Origin: Candidatus Magasanikiibacteriota bacterium
GTDB taxonomy: Bacteria > Patescibacteriota > Patescibacteriia > Magasanikbacterales > GWA2-37-8
Length of the DNA stretch: 30,702 nt
Direction: 5' to 3'
Assembly (NCBI GenBank): GCA_903853785.1
Contig: CAINUM010000051.1
Location: forward strand, 1 to 30,702
This document shows positions 21,928 through 29,947 of the stretch, one piece after another; within the stretch, counting starts at the first letter, position 1; each line of letters opens with the position of its first letter. The notes beneath the pieces are model-generated. The model saw only the letters and a list, made by a program, of their open reading frames with translations, was not told where the DNA came from and searched no databases. The translations under genes and the position numbers were made by a program.

Positions 21928-22824
21928 TTAAGCAAAAGGTTTTATTTTAACAACCAAATCTTCGTAAGTATCTGCGATTAAAACACCAACGGATTTGAGT
22001 GCAGATTCTTTTTCGTCTGCACTCTGCCCCTTACCAACTATAGCGCCCGCATGTCCGATATTCATTCCTTCTGGAAATAAATTCGCAAATTTTCCGCCAA
22101 TATATACCGCCAATGGTTTTGTAAATTCTTTATTTTTAATCATCTCTACCACCTCAAATTCATATCCCCCACCATGTTCACCAAAAATTACAACTGTTTT
22201 GGTTTGAACATCTTTTTCGAATAAACGTAATAAGTCCGCATAAGCAGTTCCCATCAAAAGATCCCCACCCACATGTACGGCCGTGCTCTGTCCCAAACCA
22301 CCTTTACGAATCTGCCAAGATAATTCATTGGTCATACCACCAGAGCGTGAAATCACACCAACAGAACCTGGACTAAAAATTTGATTTGCCAATTCTAGCG
22401 GCCCACCAACTACCCCGATTCTTCCCTCTCCTGGACTAATATATCCCAATGAGCTCGGACCGATCAAACGAATATTTTTTTCTCTTGCAGCCGCCAAACA
22501 ATATGCAGTATCTTGAATTGGAATTCTCTCAACAATAGTATTAATCGTCGAAATATTATTTTCAACCGCTTCTAGAATAGCTTGTTTAGCTGCAAATGGT
22601 GGAACATAAATAGTAGTTGTAGAAATCTCTGGAAAAGTATCTAGCGCTTCTGCTACAGAATTAAAAACTGGTATTCCCTCTATGATTTCGCCGCCTTTTC
22701 CAGGGCGAACTCCTGCTACAACTTGAGTTCCATATTCGCGCATCGATGCCGCAGCTTTTTGTCCTTCTTTGCCCGTAATTCCTTGCACCAAAACTTTGGT
22801 ATTTTTATTTATCAAAATTGACAT
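21928..22824 (-). CDS. Citryl-CoA synthetase alpha-like subunit (succinyl-CoA ligase alpha fold)
   Basis: The 298-residue protein has the full succinyl-CoA ligase alpha layout. MSILINKNTKVLVQGITGKEG opens the CoA-binding Rossmann domain, GVRPGKGG (38-45) follows, and the phosphohistidine loop is NIGHAGAIVGKGQSADEK with His258. The segment GVISRSGGMTNELSW (156-170) is closer to ATP-citrate lyase (SRSGGMSNELN in ACLY) than to succinyl-CoA synthetase (SRSGTLTYE). With the beta and lyase genes on either side, the best reading is the alpha part of citryl-CoA synthetase, which ligates CoA to citrate at the cost of ATP. Succinyl-CoA synthetase alpha remains possible if the trio is considered gene by gene. 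The start is 3 bases after the beta gene. Confidence 0.8.
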   Translation of the reverse strand: MSILINKNTKVLVQGITGKEGQKAAASMREYGTQVVAGVRPGKGGEIIEGIPVFNSVAEALDTFPEISTTTIYVPPFAAKQAILEAVENNISTINTIVERIPIQDTAYCLAAAREKNIRLIGPSSLGYISPGEGRIGVVGGPLELANQIFSPGSVGVISRSGGMTNELSWQIRKGGLGQSTAVHVGGDLLMGTAYADLLRLFEKDVQTKTVVIFGEHGGGYEFEVVEMIKNKEFTKPLAVYIGGKFANLFPEGMNIGHAGAIVGKGQSADEKESALKSVGVLIADTYEDLVVKIKPFA

Positions 22825-22827
22825 ATA

Positions 22828-23973
22828 TTATTTGACGTTAATCATATCAAACAAAACAGTGGCAGTCGCACCCATAGCAATTTCTTTTCCAAATATTTTT
22901 AAATTAAGATTATTTCTCTTAGCACACTCTTCCATTAAACGCTTCCCTTCAATTTCATTTGGGCCAGCACGACGAATTACTATTGGGTAAGTTGGTTTTA
23001 CTTCGTCGAGAGCATCGATAATTCCACTGAAAGTTGCGGCTATATCCGTAAAATTAGCCACGCCACCAGCAATCCACAATCCACGCAAACCTGGCTTTGA
23101 TAAAACAATTTTAGCCAGTTGAGCCACCTTTTCACGAGGTGGATTGCCAGAGTACTCCGTATAATTTGCCGGTTTTAATCCGACCTGAATTAATGCATCC
23201 ATATTTGCAATACTCGCGCCACCACCAGAAAATAAAACGGCAATATCGCCATCCATTTCAATATATTTTCCAGCCGTTCCGCGATAATAATTTTCCCCCT
23301 CATCAATTTTGACGACGGCATTTTCTCTGTCGGTTGGTAAACGACCTAGCATGGTGCGAGGTTCAAAATTCCATTCTTTATGGCGAAAAAATGCATCATC
23401 GTCAATTGCGATTTTAGAATCGGCAGCAAAAAATTTACCATCAACTGTTTTTACTAATGGATTTATTTCTACTACGCGTGCATCATTTTTTATAAAGCAA
23501 TTCCACAATTCATTTGCAAAAGGAATATTCAAATCAATATTTTCATTTCGAATATCCAAATAGTATTTTTCAATTTTTTCTTCGGACACATCTTCGATGT
23601 CCATTCCTCCGCTTTGTGAATATATCAGAACCGGCTGTTTTCTGTTTGTATCATACGTAATAGATAAATAGTGCTCTTCTGCTATATTCAATTTTTCTTC
23701 CATCAAAACTCCACAAATATACTGTCCACGAATATTTGAAACAAACATTTTATCTACAGCTGATTTTACATCGCCTACGTTTGAACCAAATAAAACACCG
23801 TTATTTTTACCTCGTTTTCCAGATAAAACTTGGACTTTTAATACAACGTCTTTTGTATTAAATAATTTGTAAATTTCTTCAGCTTTATCTCCTCGTCGTA
23901 ACAAAACAGACTTTGGTATGGCAATACCAAATTTTTCAAAAATCTCTTTTCCTTCAAATTCGTAAAGATTCAC
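22828..23973 (-). CDS. Citryl-CoA synthetase beta-like subunit (ATP-grasp part of ATP-citrate lyase)
   Basis: The 381-residue protein starts NLYEFEGKEIFEKFGI (GTG start), the ATP-grasp N-terminus of the acyl-CoA ligase beta family. Three segments are specific for ATP-citrate lyase: ANYTEYSGNPPREKV (269-283; ACLY ANYGEYSGAPSEQQ), AGGVANFTDIAATFSGII (302-319; ACLY GGSIANFTNVAATFKGI) and VIRRAGPNEIEGKRLMEE (332-349; ACLY VRRGGPNYQEGLRVM). Succinyl-CoA synthetase beta has quite different sequence at these points. VVEINPLV (168-175) is the E-x-N metal motif. Together with the next two genes this gives a complete, three-polypeptide ATP-citrate lyase. An ATG two bases earlier (ATGTGA) is out of frame, so GTG at 23973 is the start; no Shine-Dalgarno is visible. 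Confidence 0.85.
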   Translation of the reverse strand: MNLYEFEGKEIFEKFGIAIPKSVLLRRGDKAEEIYKLFNTKDVVLKVQVLSGKRGKNNGVLFGSNVGDVKSAVDKMFVSNIRGQYICGVLMEEKLNIAEEHYLSITYDTNRKQPVLIYSQSGGMDIEDVSEEKIEKYYLDIRNENIDLNIPFANELWNCFIKNDARVVEINPLVKTVDGKFFAADSKIAIDDDAFFRHKEWNFEPRTMLGRLPTDRENAVVKIDEGENYYRGTAGKYIEMDGDIAVLFSGGGASIANMDALIQVGLKPANYTEYSGNPPREKVAQLAKIVLSKPGLRGLWIAGGVANFTDIAATFSGIIDALDEVKPTYPIVIRRAGPNEIEGKRLMEECAKRNNLNLKIFGKEIAMGATATVLFDMINVK

Positions 23974-23982
23974 ATTGTTAAA

Positions 23983-24870
23983 TTACGAATTACTGCTCCA
24001 TCTAGCAAAGATACCACACGGCAACAAACGTTCGCTGTTACTTTCTTGAATAGCCAATTCCCCTTTTTCCAGTTTACCACCGTGTTTTGCAACTAGTGAT
24101 AATAAATTGTTTTCGTAAGCAATGGCAGAATATCCAGAGGCATAGCCATTAACCAAGAAAAATAATGGGTCATCAGATAAAATTTCAGAACATAAATCAA
24201 CAAGACCAACAAAATCTTTTTCTACTTTCCACATTTCTCCTTTTGGTCCATGACCAAAAGCTGGTGGATCCATCAAAATACCGTCGTATTTTTTTCCGCG
24301 TTTAACTTCTCGTCTCACGAACTCCACTGCATCATCTAAAATCCAACGAATAGGTTTTTCGCGAAGACCGGATAATTCGGCATTATCTCTTGCCCAACCG
24401 ATCGCTACTTTAGACCCATCTACATGACAAACCTGCGCGCCTGCTTGTGCACAAGCTAAACTTGCGCCACCAGTATACCCAAATAAATTTAACACACTAA
24501 TTTCCGGTTGAGTTGTAATGCGCTTGGTAATTAATTTTCTCATCCAATGCCAATTACCTTCTTGTTCAGGAAATAGTCCTGTGTGTTTAAAAGCCGTTGG
24601 TCGAATATGAAATTTTAGCGCTCCAAAATTTATTGTCCATTTTTCCGGTGTTCCAATTCTTATTTCCCAATCTGCCTTTCGACCATCTCTCAAAAAAATA
24701 GCATCGGCTTTCTCCCATTCTTGTTTAGACAAATTCTTTTTCCAAAGCGATTGCGGATCAGGACGTCGAAAGATAACTTTCCCATAGCGTTCAAGTTTTT
24801 CACCATCACCGCTATCTAACAATTCATAATCAGCACTTGGAGGAGTTGATAAAATTGATAAATTAGACAT
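23983..24870 (-). CDS. SAM-dependent methyltransferase, RlmI/COG1092-like
   Basis: The 295-residue protein has the fused-PUA-less RlmI-type methyltransferase pattern. FRRPDPQSLWKK leads to a beta-rich substrate lobe with HTGLFPEQEGNWHWMRKLI. SAM motif I is VLNLFGYTGGASLACAQAGA (about residues 124-143), followed by the acidic loop CHVDGSKVAIGWARDNAEL. The catalytic-side motif is GILMDPPAFGHGPKG (about 196-210). The known relatives RlmI and RlmK methylate 23S rRNA cytosine or guanine. This protein lacks the N-terminal PUA domain of RlmI, so its target is uncertain. It stops 9 bases ahead of the ATP-citrate lyase beta gene and belongs to the same directon. Confidence 0.85.
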   Translation of the reverse strand: MSNLSILSTPPSADYELLDSGDGEKLERYGKVIFRRPDPQSLWKKNLSKQEWEKADAIFLRDGRKADWEIRIGTPEKWTINFGALKFHIRPTAFKHTGLFPEQEGNWHWMRKLITKRITTQPEISVLNLFGYTGGASLACAQAGAQVCHVDGSKVAIGWARDNAELSGLREKPIRWILDDAVEFVRREVKRGKKYDGILMDPPAFGHGPKGEMWKVEKDFVGLVDLCSEILSDDPLFFLVNGYASGYSAIAYENNLLSLVAKHGGKLEKGELAIQESNSERLLPCGIFARWSSNS

Positions 24871-24882
24871 ATATTTTTTAAA

Positions 24883-25215
24883 TTATTTAATATCCATTCT
24901 AAATTCTAGACCGTACTCTTTAAACCCAAGTCGTTTATACCATTCGTGCACCATGTCTCGACTCATTCTGCTAGTTCCAATTATTTTATAACATTTACGA
25001 TTTTTAGCTTCAAATAATATTTTTTCTAATAATTTTCTACCAATACCCTGACCACGCTTTCCGGTTTGAACATAAACATCCTCCAACAAACCATACGGCT
25101 CGGCATGTAAATCATTATAAATTAAATACAACCAAGCTCGCCCCATTTCGACACCCTCTTCGTCTATCGAAACTCTTATGGCCACTGTTGTTTTTTCTGT
25201 CAGTTTTAAATTCAT
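24883..25215 (-). CDS. GNAT-family N-acetyltransferase
   Basis: The 110-residue protein is a short GNAT domain. LLEDVYVQTGKRGQGIGRKLLEKILFEAK (about residues 43-71) contains the beta4 strand and the acetyl-CoA pyrophosphate loop (Q-x-x-G-x-G form, here KRGQGIG), and HEWYKRLGFKEYGLEF is the typical C-terminal WYxxxGF motif. It transfers an acetyl group from acetyl-CoA to an amine; the substrate is not evident. It is a single-domain member at the short end of the family size range. It sits 24 bases after yvcK and 12 bases before the RlmI-like gene. Confidence 0.88.
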   Translation of the reverse strand: MNLKLTEKTTVAIRVSIDEEGVEMGRAWLYLIYNDLHAEPYGLLEDVYVQTGKRGQGIGRKLLEKILFEAKNRKCYKIIGTSRMSRDMVHEWYKRLGFKEYGLEFRMDIK

Positions 25216-25239
25216 AACAAATGCTATTTTTAAAATATT

Positions 25240-26190
25240 TTATTTTATAATCTCTTTTAATTTTTGTCCCAACTTGATCGAACACAACCCACCATCTGTT
25301 CTGGAAAAATCAAACGACACATTGTTGTGATCAGTTAGTTTATTTAAATCACCTTTAATTACCCCCCAAGTCTTTTCTTTATAATGTAACTGCTCTTTTT
25401 TATTAAGTTTATGATTATTATACAAAACATAGTCAACTTTTCTTGGCAAATACCATTCTAATTCAGTAACTATTTCACTAAGACAAGTTGGTCCAGTTTC
25501 ACCAAAAATATGATAGGCATTGCCCGCTACAAAAATAATTTTTGCTTTGCTTTTAGCAATTGCTTCTTTTATGCCAACCGGTAATAGAGTTGCAATTACA
25601 CTAGTGTATAAACTGCCTGGTGAAAGTACTATATATTCAGCTGATAAAATTTCTTTTATTACTTCTGGATTGGCTTTTACTTTTGGTTCTAAATATACGC
25701 TTTTAATTCTCAAACTGTGATCATAGTCAGGTTGATCAATTCTGGCTTCAGTCTTTATTATTTTCCCGTTAGTTAATTTAGCCACCAAATCGTTAATTTT
25801 TAAAGTTACCGGGTAAACTTTTCCAACCACTTCAACGCTTTCCTCAAGCGCTCGAATCGATTTAACAAAATTACCACAATAACGACTACTCAAAGCTAAA
25901 AATAAATTACCCAGATTATGTTTGTTCATCTTACCATTCTGAGTAAAACGATTTCTAAAAAAAATATTTTTTAATATTGGGTAATCATAACTAGATAAAG
26001 CGAGTACCGCCCTCATTATATCGCCAGGCGGTAAAATATTTAATTCTTTACGCAAACGCCCGGTCGATCCACCAGAATCGCTCATTGAAACAATGGCGCT
26101 AATTTTATAACGTTCTACATTTTGTTTTAATGCAACCAGTGCGATAGCACTTCCATTACCACCCCCCAATACTACAATATTTTTTTTCAT
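25240..26190 (-). CDS. yvcK: YvcK/GlmR-type regulator of cell-wall precursor supply
   Basis: The 316-residue protein belongs to the CofD/YvcK family. NIVVLGGGNGSAIALVAL (4-21) is the nucleotide-sugar Rossmann motif, SMSDSGGSTGRLRKEL (35-50) and LPPGDIMRAVLAL are the family signatures, and SPGSLYTSVIATLLPVG is the central conserved block. In Bacillus and Listeria YvcK (GlmR) binds UDP-GlcNAc and tunes carbon flow by stimulating GlmS. Here the gene begins 1 base after the glmS stop, which fits that functional link and supports the YvcK rather than the F420-related CofD assignment. It is cytosolic, and length is normal for the family. Confidence 0.9.
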   Translation of the reverse strand: MKKNIVVLGGGNGSAIALVALKQNVERYKISAIVSMSDSGGSTGRLRKELNILPPGDIMRAVLALSSYDYPILKNIFFRNRFTQNGKMNKHNLGNLFLALSSRYCGNFVKSIRALEESVEVVGKVYPVTLKINDLVAKLTNGKIIKTEARIDQPDYDHSLRIKSVYLEPKVKANPEVIKEILSAEYIVLSPGSLYTSVIATLLPVGIKEAIAKSKAKIIFVAGNAYHIFGETGPTCLSEIVTELEWYLPRKVDYVLYNNHKLNKKEQLHYKEKTWGVIKGDLNKLTDHNNVSFDFSRTDGGLCSIKLGQKLKEIIK

Positions 26191-26191
26191 A

Positions 26192-28015
26192 TTATTCGAC
26201 AGTTACACTCTTGGCTAAGTTCCTTGGACGATCTACATCCTTTCCCAAAATTACCGCCATATGGTAGGCGTATAATTGCAGAGCAATTGTATTTAATAAT
26301 GGTTCAAGCAGTTCCATTGTTGGTGGTATATATATCACGTCCTCGGATAACTCTTTAACTTCATCATCACCCTGTGTGGCAATTATTATGACCGGCGCTT
26401 TGCGTGCTAATATTTCTTCGACATTACTTCGCATTTTTTCATACAATTGATTTTTGGTCATGATTGCTAAAACTGGGAAATCTGGAGCTAGTAATGCGAT
26501 TGGTCCATGCTTCATTTCACCACCAGCAAAAGCTTCACAATGAACGTAAGAAATTTCTTTTAACTTTAAAGCCCCTTCTAAAGCTACAGGAAAATTTATT
26601 CCTCTACCAAGATATATACAATTTTTATATGATTTGTATTTTTCAGCCAAAGATTTTATTTTATCATTTTGAGCTAAAACTAATTTCATTTTTTCTGGAA
26701 TTTCCAAAAGCGCATTTAAAAGTCTTTCGCCGGTTGCAACACTAACTCGATTTAAACGTCCAAACTGCAAAGCATACAATATTAAAGTCGCTACCATGTT
26801 TGTATAAGCTTTGGAGGAAGCAACGGCTAGTTCTGGTCCGGCATGAATATAAGTTCCTCCATCAGTTTCACGTGCAATCGTAGAACCAACTACATTCACA
26901 ACTCCACGTACAAAAGCTCCTTTACGTTTAGCTTCACGTAAAGCCGCCAGAGTATCGGCAGTTTCACCTGATTGCGATATAGCAAACACCAAAGTATGTT
27001 TATCGATAATGGGATCACGATATCTAAATTCACTGGCTACATCTGCCTCAGTAGGAAGACCAGCTAGACGTTCAAAGGCATATTTACCTACTAAACCTGC
27101 ATAATATGCTGTGCCACACGCCAACATCACCACTCTTTTTACTTGGTGCATCTGCTCATCAGTCATATTTAAACCACCTAAGTGCGCCGTGCCTTCGTCC
27201 AAACTATAACGACCGCGAATTGCATCTTTTATAACTGTTGGCTGATCAAAAATTTCTTTTAACATAAAATGGTCGAAACCCTGTTTTTCTGCCTGAGCTT
27301 CGTCCCATTCAATTTTTTCAATATTTTTATCGACTGCTTTTTGCTCGACATTGTAAATTTTCAAAGATTCTAAAGTAATTTCAGCCACTTCTCCATCATC
27401 TAAAAATACCACATTTTTGGTGTGAGCCAACATCGGTGAGGTGTCGGAAGCAACATAGTATTCATTTTCACCTACTCCTATGACCAGCGGACTTCCCAAA
27501 CGAGCAGCAATTATTTTGTTTGGTTCAGCGGCATGCATTGCGACCAAACCATAAGTTCCACGAACTTCTGCTAATGCTTTTTGAACAGCTTTAAGCAAGT
27601 CACCTTCATAAAATATTTCAATCAAATGTGCGAGCACCTCAGTATCGGTTTGAGAACGCAAAGTATGACCTTTTAAAAAATTTTCTTTTAACTCACGATA
27701 ATTTTCAATAATTCCATTGTGACAAATAACCAAATCATCTTGACAGCCAATGTGTGGATGAGCGTTTTCCTCAGTAACGCCACCATGAGTAGCCCAGCGA
27801 GTGTGCGCAATTCCAACACTACCAACTAAATCCACACTTTTAACCTTTTCAGCCAGAACATCAATTTTTCCAACCGATTTAATTTTTTTTACTTTTCCTG
27901 CATGAGAAATCGCCACTCCAGCACTATCGTATCCACGATATTCCAAACGTCTCAAACCGCTAATTAAGATTGGCAGAACTTCTTTTTTTCCAATATACCC
28001 AACAATTCCACACAT
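26192..28015 (-). CDS. glmS: Glutamine-fructose-6-phosphate aminotransferase (isomerizing)
   Basis: The 607-residue protein starts MCGIVGYIG, with Cys2 the glutaminase nucleophile after removal of Met. The glutaminase domain contains TRWATHGGVTEENAHPH and SQTDTEVLAHLIE. Two SIS domains follow with CGTAYYAGLVGKYAFE (about 307-322), FAISQSGETADTLAALREAK (about 352-371) and LGRGINFPVALEGALKLKEISYVHCEAFAGGEMKHGP, ending in RPRNLAKSVTVE, the usual GlmS terminus. It makes glucosamine 6-phosphate from fructose 6-phosphate and glutamine, the entry to UDP-GlcNAc and peptidoglycan. It lies directly upstream of yvcK in the same directon. No glmS ribozyme was recognised ahead of it: the upstream gene ends only 1 base before the start. 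Confidence 0.96.
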   Translation of the reverse strand: MCGIVGYIGKKEVLPILISGLRRLEYRGYDSAGVAISHAGKVKKIKSVGKIDVLAEKVKSVDLVGSVGIAHTRWATHGGVTEENAHPHIGCQDDLVICHNGIIENYRELKENFLKGHTLRSQTDTEVLAHLIEIFYEGDLLKAVQKALAEVRGTYGLVAMHAAEPNKIIAARLGSPLVIGVGENEYYVASDTSPMLAHTKNVVFLDDGEVAEITLESLKIYNVEQKAVDKNIEKIEWDEAQAEKQGFDHFMLKEIFDQPTVIKDAIRGRYSLDEGTAHLGGLNMTDEQMHQVKRVVMLACGTAYYAGLVGKYAFERLAGLPTEADVASEFRYRDPIIDKHTLVFAISQSGETADTLAALREAKRKGAFVRGVVNVVGSTIARETDGGTYIHAGPELAVASSKAYTNMVATLILYALQFGRLNRVSVATGERLLNALLEIPEKMKLVLAQNDKIKSLAEKYKSYKNCIYLGRGINFPVALEGALKLKEISYVHCEAFAGGEMKHGPIALLAPDFPVLAIMTKNQLYEKMRSNVEEILARKAPVIIIATQGDDEVKELSEDVIYIPPTMELLEPLLNTIALQLYAYHMAVILGKDVDRPRNLAKSVTVE

Positions 28016-28016
28016 A

Positions 28017-28799
28017 TTATTTTTTAATTAATCTTAAAGTTGTATGACTGCTGTTTGGTTTTCGATATTGCTCTACCTCACATAATTCTTCCAACCGCTC
28101 GAGAATTCCGTAAACTTCACTAGCTTGATAGTTTGATTCGCCAATTTTTTGACCATCATGTACACCATAATTTCCAAAGGGATATATTGTGGCCATGCCA
28201 CCAGACTTTAATTTCATTACTATTGTCTTTAAATATTTTTCTAACCAATCGTTATTTCCTTTTAAACCATAATATTGCTCCCCATAAGTGTCCGATATTA
28301 GGTCAAACTCAGCTTTCGGTTCACCTGCTTCTTCCGTCTTATTCATTTGAAAAATTGAGTGCATTTTGCTGTCATCTGGGTGTAGCTCTTTTTTAATTGA
28401 TCCGGCATGTGGAATTTGGGATTTCATTTTTTCTAATATACCCCGAGCTGATTCAGACACATCACGTGACAAGCCAGTTGAAATCACTCTTACTTTTGAT
28501 CCATATTTAGCTCGCAACTGATCGCTAAAAAGATGCATGCCACCACCAACATCCAAAACCATAGTGGGATTTTTTCTCGTAGAATTATTATCTTTAATTT
28601 TTTCTTCAACAAATTTTAATAAATCAATTCCATGTAATTTGCTCAAATCCATATCCTCTCGCGCCCCCACATATCGTCCCATGGTATAAACTAATTTATT
28701 TTCCTCACTCATTTTGGTATCTTCTCTTTTTTTGTCTTTTTTCCAACCACCAACCATTTGTGAATATTCAGGTGGTGTTAGAAATGGTGATTCCGACAT
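28017..28799 (-). CDS. SAM-dependent methyltransferase-like protein, unknown substrate
   Basis: The 260-residue protein has a probable class I methyltransferase core. TMVLDVGGGMHLFSDQLRAKYG (about residues 78-99) is motif I, VRVISTGLSRD follows, and AEFDLISDTYGEQYYGL (about 163-179) is in the position of motif IV. MKLKSGGMATIYPFGNYGVHD is the usual late strand-turn. Residues 1-50 are polar and probably flexible. No family was recognised; similar proteins of this style are common as unnamed methyltransferases in reduced genomes. It lies between the oxidoreductase gamma gene (2 bases) and glmS (1 base), so it is surely co-transcribed, but its role with either is unknown. Confidence 0.65.
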   Translation of the reverse strand: MSESPFLTPPEYSQMVGGWKKDKKREDTKMSEENKLVYTMGRYVGAREDMDLSKLHGIDLLKFVEEKIKDNNSTRKNPTMVLDVGGGMHLFSDQLRAKYGSKVRVISTGLSRDVSESARGILEKMKSQIPHAGSIKKELHPDDSKMHSIFQMNKTEEAGEPKAEFDLISDTYGEQYYGLKGNNDWLEKYLKTIVMKLKSGGMATIYPFGNYGVHDGQKIGESNYQASEVYGILERLEELCEVEQYRKPNSSHTTLRLIKK

Positions 28800-28801
28800 A
28801 T

Positions 28802-29275
28802 TTATTTGATTAATAAATCTTTAATTTCGTCCCAATTAGATTTTTTTGATAATTTTTCTTGGGCGACTGAAAAAATTTCTGAAACAGATAAAATACCTTT
28901 GCCTTCTAATACTTTCGACAAAATTACTAAAAAATAAATATTAATATTTTTAAGCGAAATTTTTTTTTCTACTAATTCATTTTGAAAATCTACAACATCC
29001 AGCACTTTCACGTCATTACTTAAATATTTTTTAACCCTTTCACGTGCTTGATCAGAAATTACAACTAATATGTCCGGTTGTAAAAACTTTGGATATCCAA
29101 TTTTATTATTATCAATTTTAATATACGAAAGAGATACTCCACCGCGTTGTTCTAGTCCGTAGTTCGGTATATGACTTACTTGCAGACCTTTGATAAAGGC
29201 GGCTCGACAAATAATATCGGCAATTGTTTGCACACCTTGCCCGCCATCACCAGCTAATAAAATTTTAGTAATCAT
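28802..29275 (-). CDS. 2-oxoacid:ferredoxin oxidoreductase, gamma subunit
   Basis: The 157-residue protein has the gamma-domain signature KILLAGDGGQGVQTIADIICRAAFIKGLQ (4-32) and VSHIPNYGLEQRGGVSLSYIKI (33-54), in which QRGG and the glycine-rich loop contact CoA/TPP in this family. It is a separate gene, as in the archaeal KorC/PorC style, not fused to alpha. Its ATG overlaps the beta stop (ATGA), so the two are translationally coupled. With alpha and beta it would oxidise a 2-oxoacid to acyl-CoA with reduction of ferredoxin, or run in the reductive direction. The C-terminal 60 residues are weakly conserved. Confidence 0.85.
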   Translation of the reverse strand: MITKILLAGDGGQGVQTIADIICRAAFIKGLQVSHIPNYGLEQRGGVSLSYIKIDNNKIGYPKFLQPDILVVISDQARERVKKYLSNDVKVLDVVDFQNELVEKKISLKNINIYFLVILSKVLEGKGILSVSEIFSVAQEKLSKKSNWDEIKDLLIK

Positions 29276-29946
29276 AAAATTCCAACTTTAAATACAGATC
29301 TCATTTCTTCTAAATATTTCAATGTCTCCGCTCCTTTGGTGTGCCAATTGGTAGGACACAAAGACAAGACTTCGATCATTGAAAAATGGCCGGCCTGCTG
29401 AGTCTCGATAGCCTGTCGAATACAATCTTGAATTTGCTTGGGGTTATTTACCGCTGTACGGGCTAAAAATGCTTTTTCATTTACGACTGGTTTGATATAT
29501 TCTAAGCCTAGAAACGGCTTTTCTACACTACCTTCTGGGGTAGTTGGGGTAGTTTGTCCTACCATAGAAGTTGGCGCCACCTGACCGCCAGTCATGCCAT
29601 ATACAGTGTTATTTACCACAATCACTGTGATCGGTTCGTCACGTCTAGCCATATGAAACAAACTCTGCCAACCGATTGCATAGGCGCCACCATCGCCAAC
29701 GTATGCAAAACAAACAGAGTCTTTTCTGGCACGTTTAAAACCCATCATAGTTGGTACGACCCTTCCATGATGTGTTTGAAAAGTATTGATTGGTAAAAAA
29801 TTCCAAGCCAACAGCGAACAACCAATATCCAAACCAAGCACCGCTTTTTTTTCTAAATTTTTTTCTTTCAAAATTTTATGCATCATCATCAAAACAATTG
29901 GATGCCCACAGCCGGCACAAAATTTTGCTGGAATAATATCAGCCAT
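29272..29946 (-). CDS. 2-oxoacid:ferredoxin oxidoreductase, beta (TPP) subunit
   Basis: The 224-residue TPP-binding subunit has FCAGCGHP (Cys10, Cys13), LDIGCSLL (Cys43) and LCPTNWHT (Cys197), the four likely [4Fe-4S] ligands. GDGGAYAIGWQSLFHMARR...VVNNTVYGMTGGQVAPTS is the TPP/Mg site (GDG...NN) with the YGMTGGQ motif of the Kor/Vor/Ior-like branch. The family usually reads GDGD; here the last residue is Gly. At 224 residues it is shorter than KorB proteins of about 280. The substrate (pyruvate, 2-oxoglutarate or branched-chain 2-oxoacid) cannot be decided from these motifs. The gene begins 1 base after the end of the alpha frame and overlaps gamma by 4 bases. Confidence 0.88.
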   Translation of the reverse strand: MADIIPAKFCAGCGHPIVLMMMHKILKEKNLEKKAVLGLDIGCSLLAWNFLPINTFQTHHGRVVPTMMGFKRARKDSVCFAYVGDGGAYAIGWQSLFHMARRDEPITVIVVNNTVYGMTGGQVAPTSMVGQTTPTTPEGSVEKPFLGLEYIKPVVNEKAFLARTAVNNPKQIQDCIRQAIETQQAGHFSMIEVLSLCPTNWHTKGAETLKYLEEMRSVFKVGIL

Positions 29947-29947
29947 A

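Noticed and set aside
21928..23973. Succinyl-CoA synthetase (sucCD) reading of the two ligase genes
   Set aside because: The general fold fits, but YTEYSG, GGVANFTDIAATF, IRRAGPNEIEG and SRSGGMTNE match ATP-citrate lyase rather than SucC/SucD, and the lyase gene follows directly.
27990..28020. glmS ribozyme upstream of glmS
   Set aside because: The preceding gene ends 1 base before glmS and no ribozyme-like leader is present.
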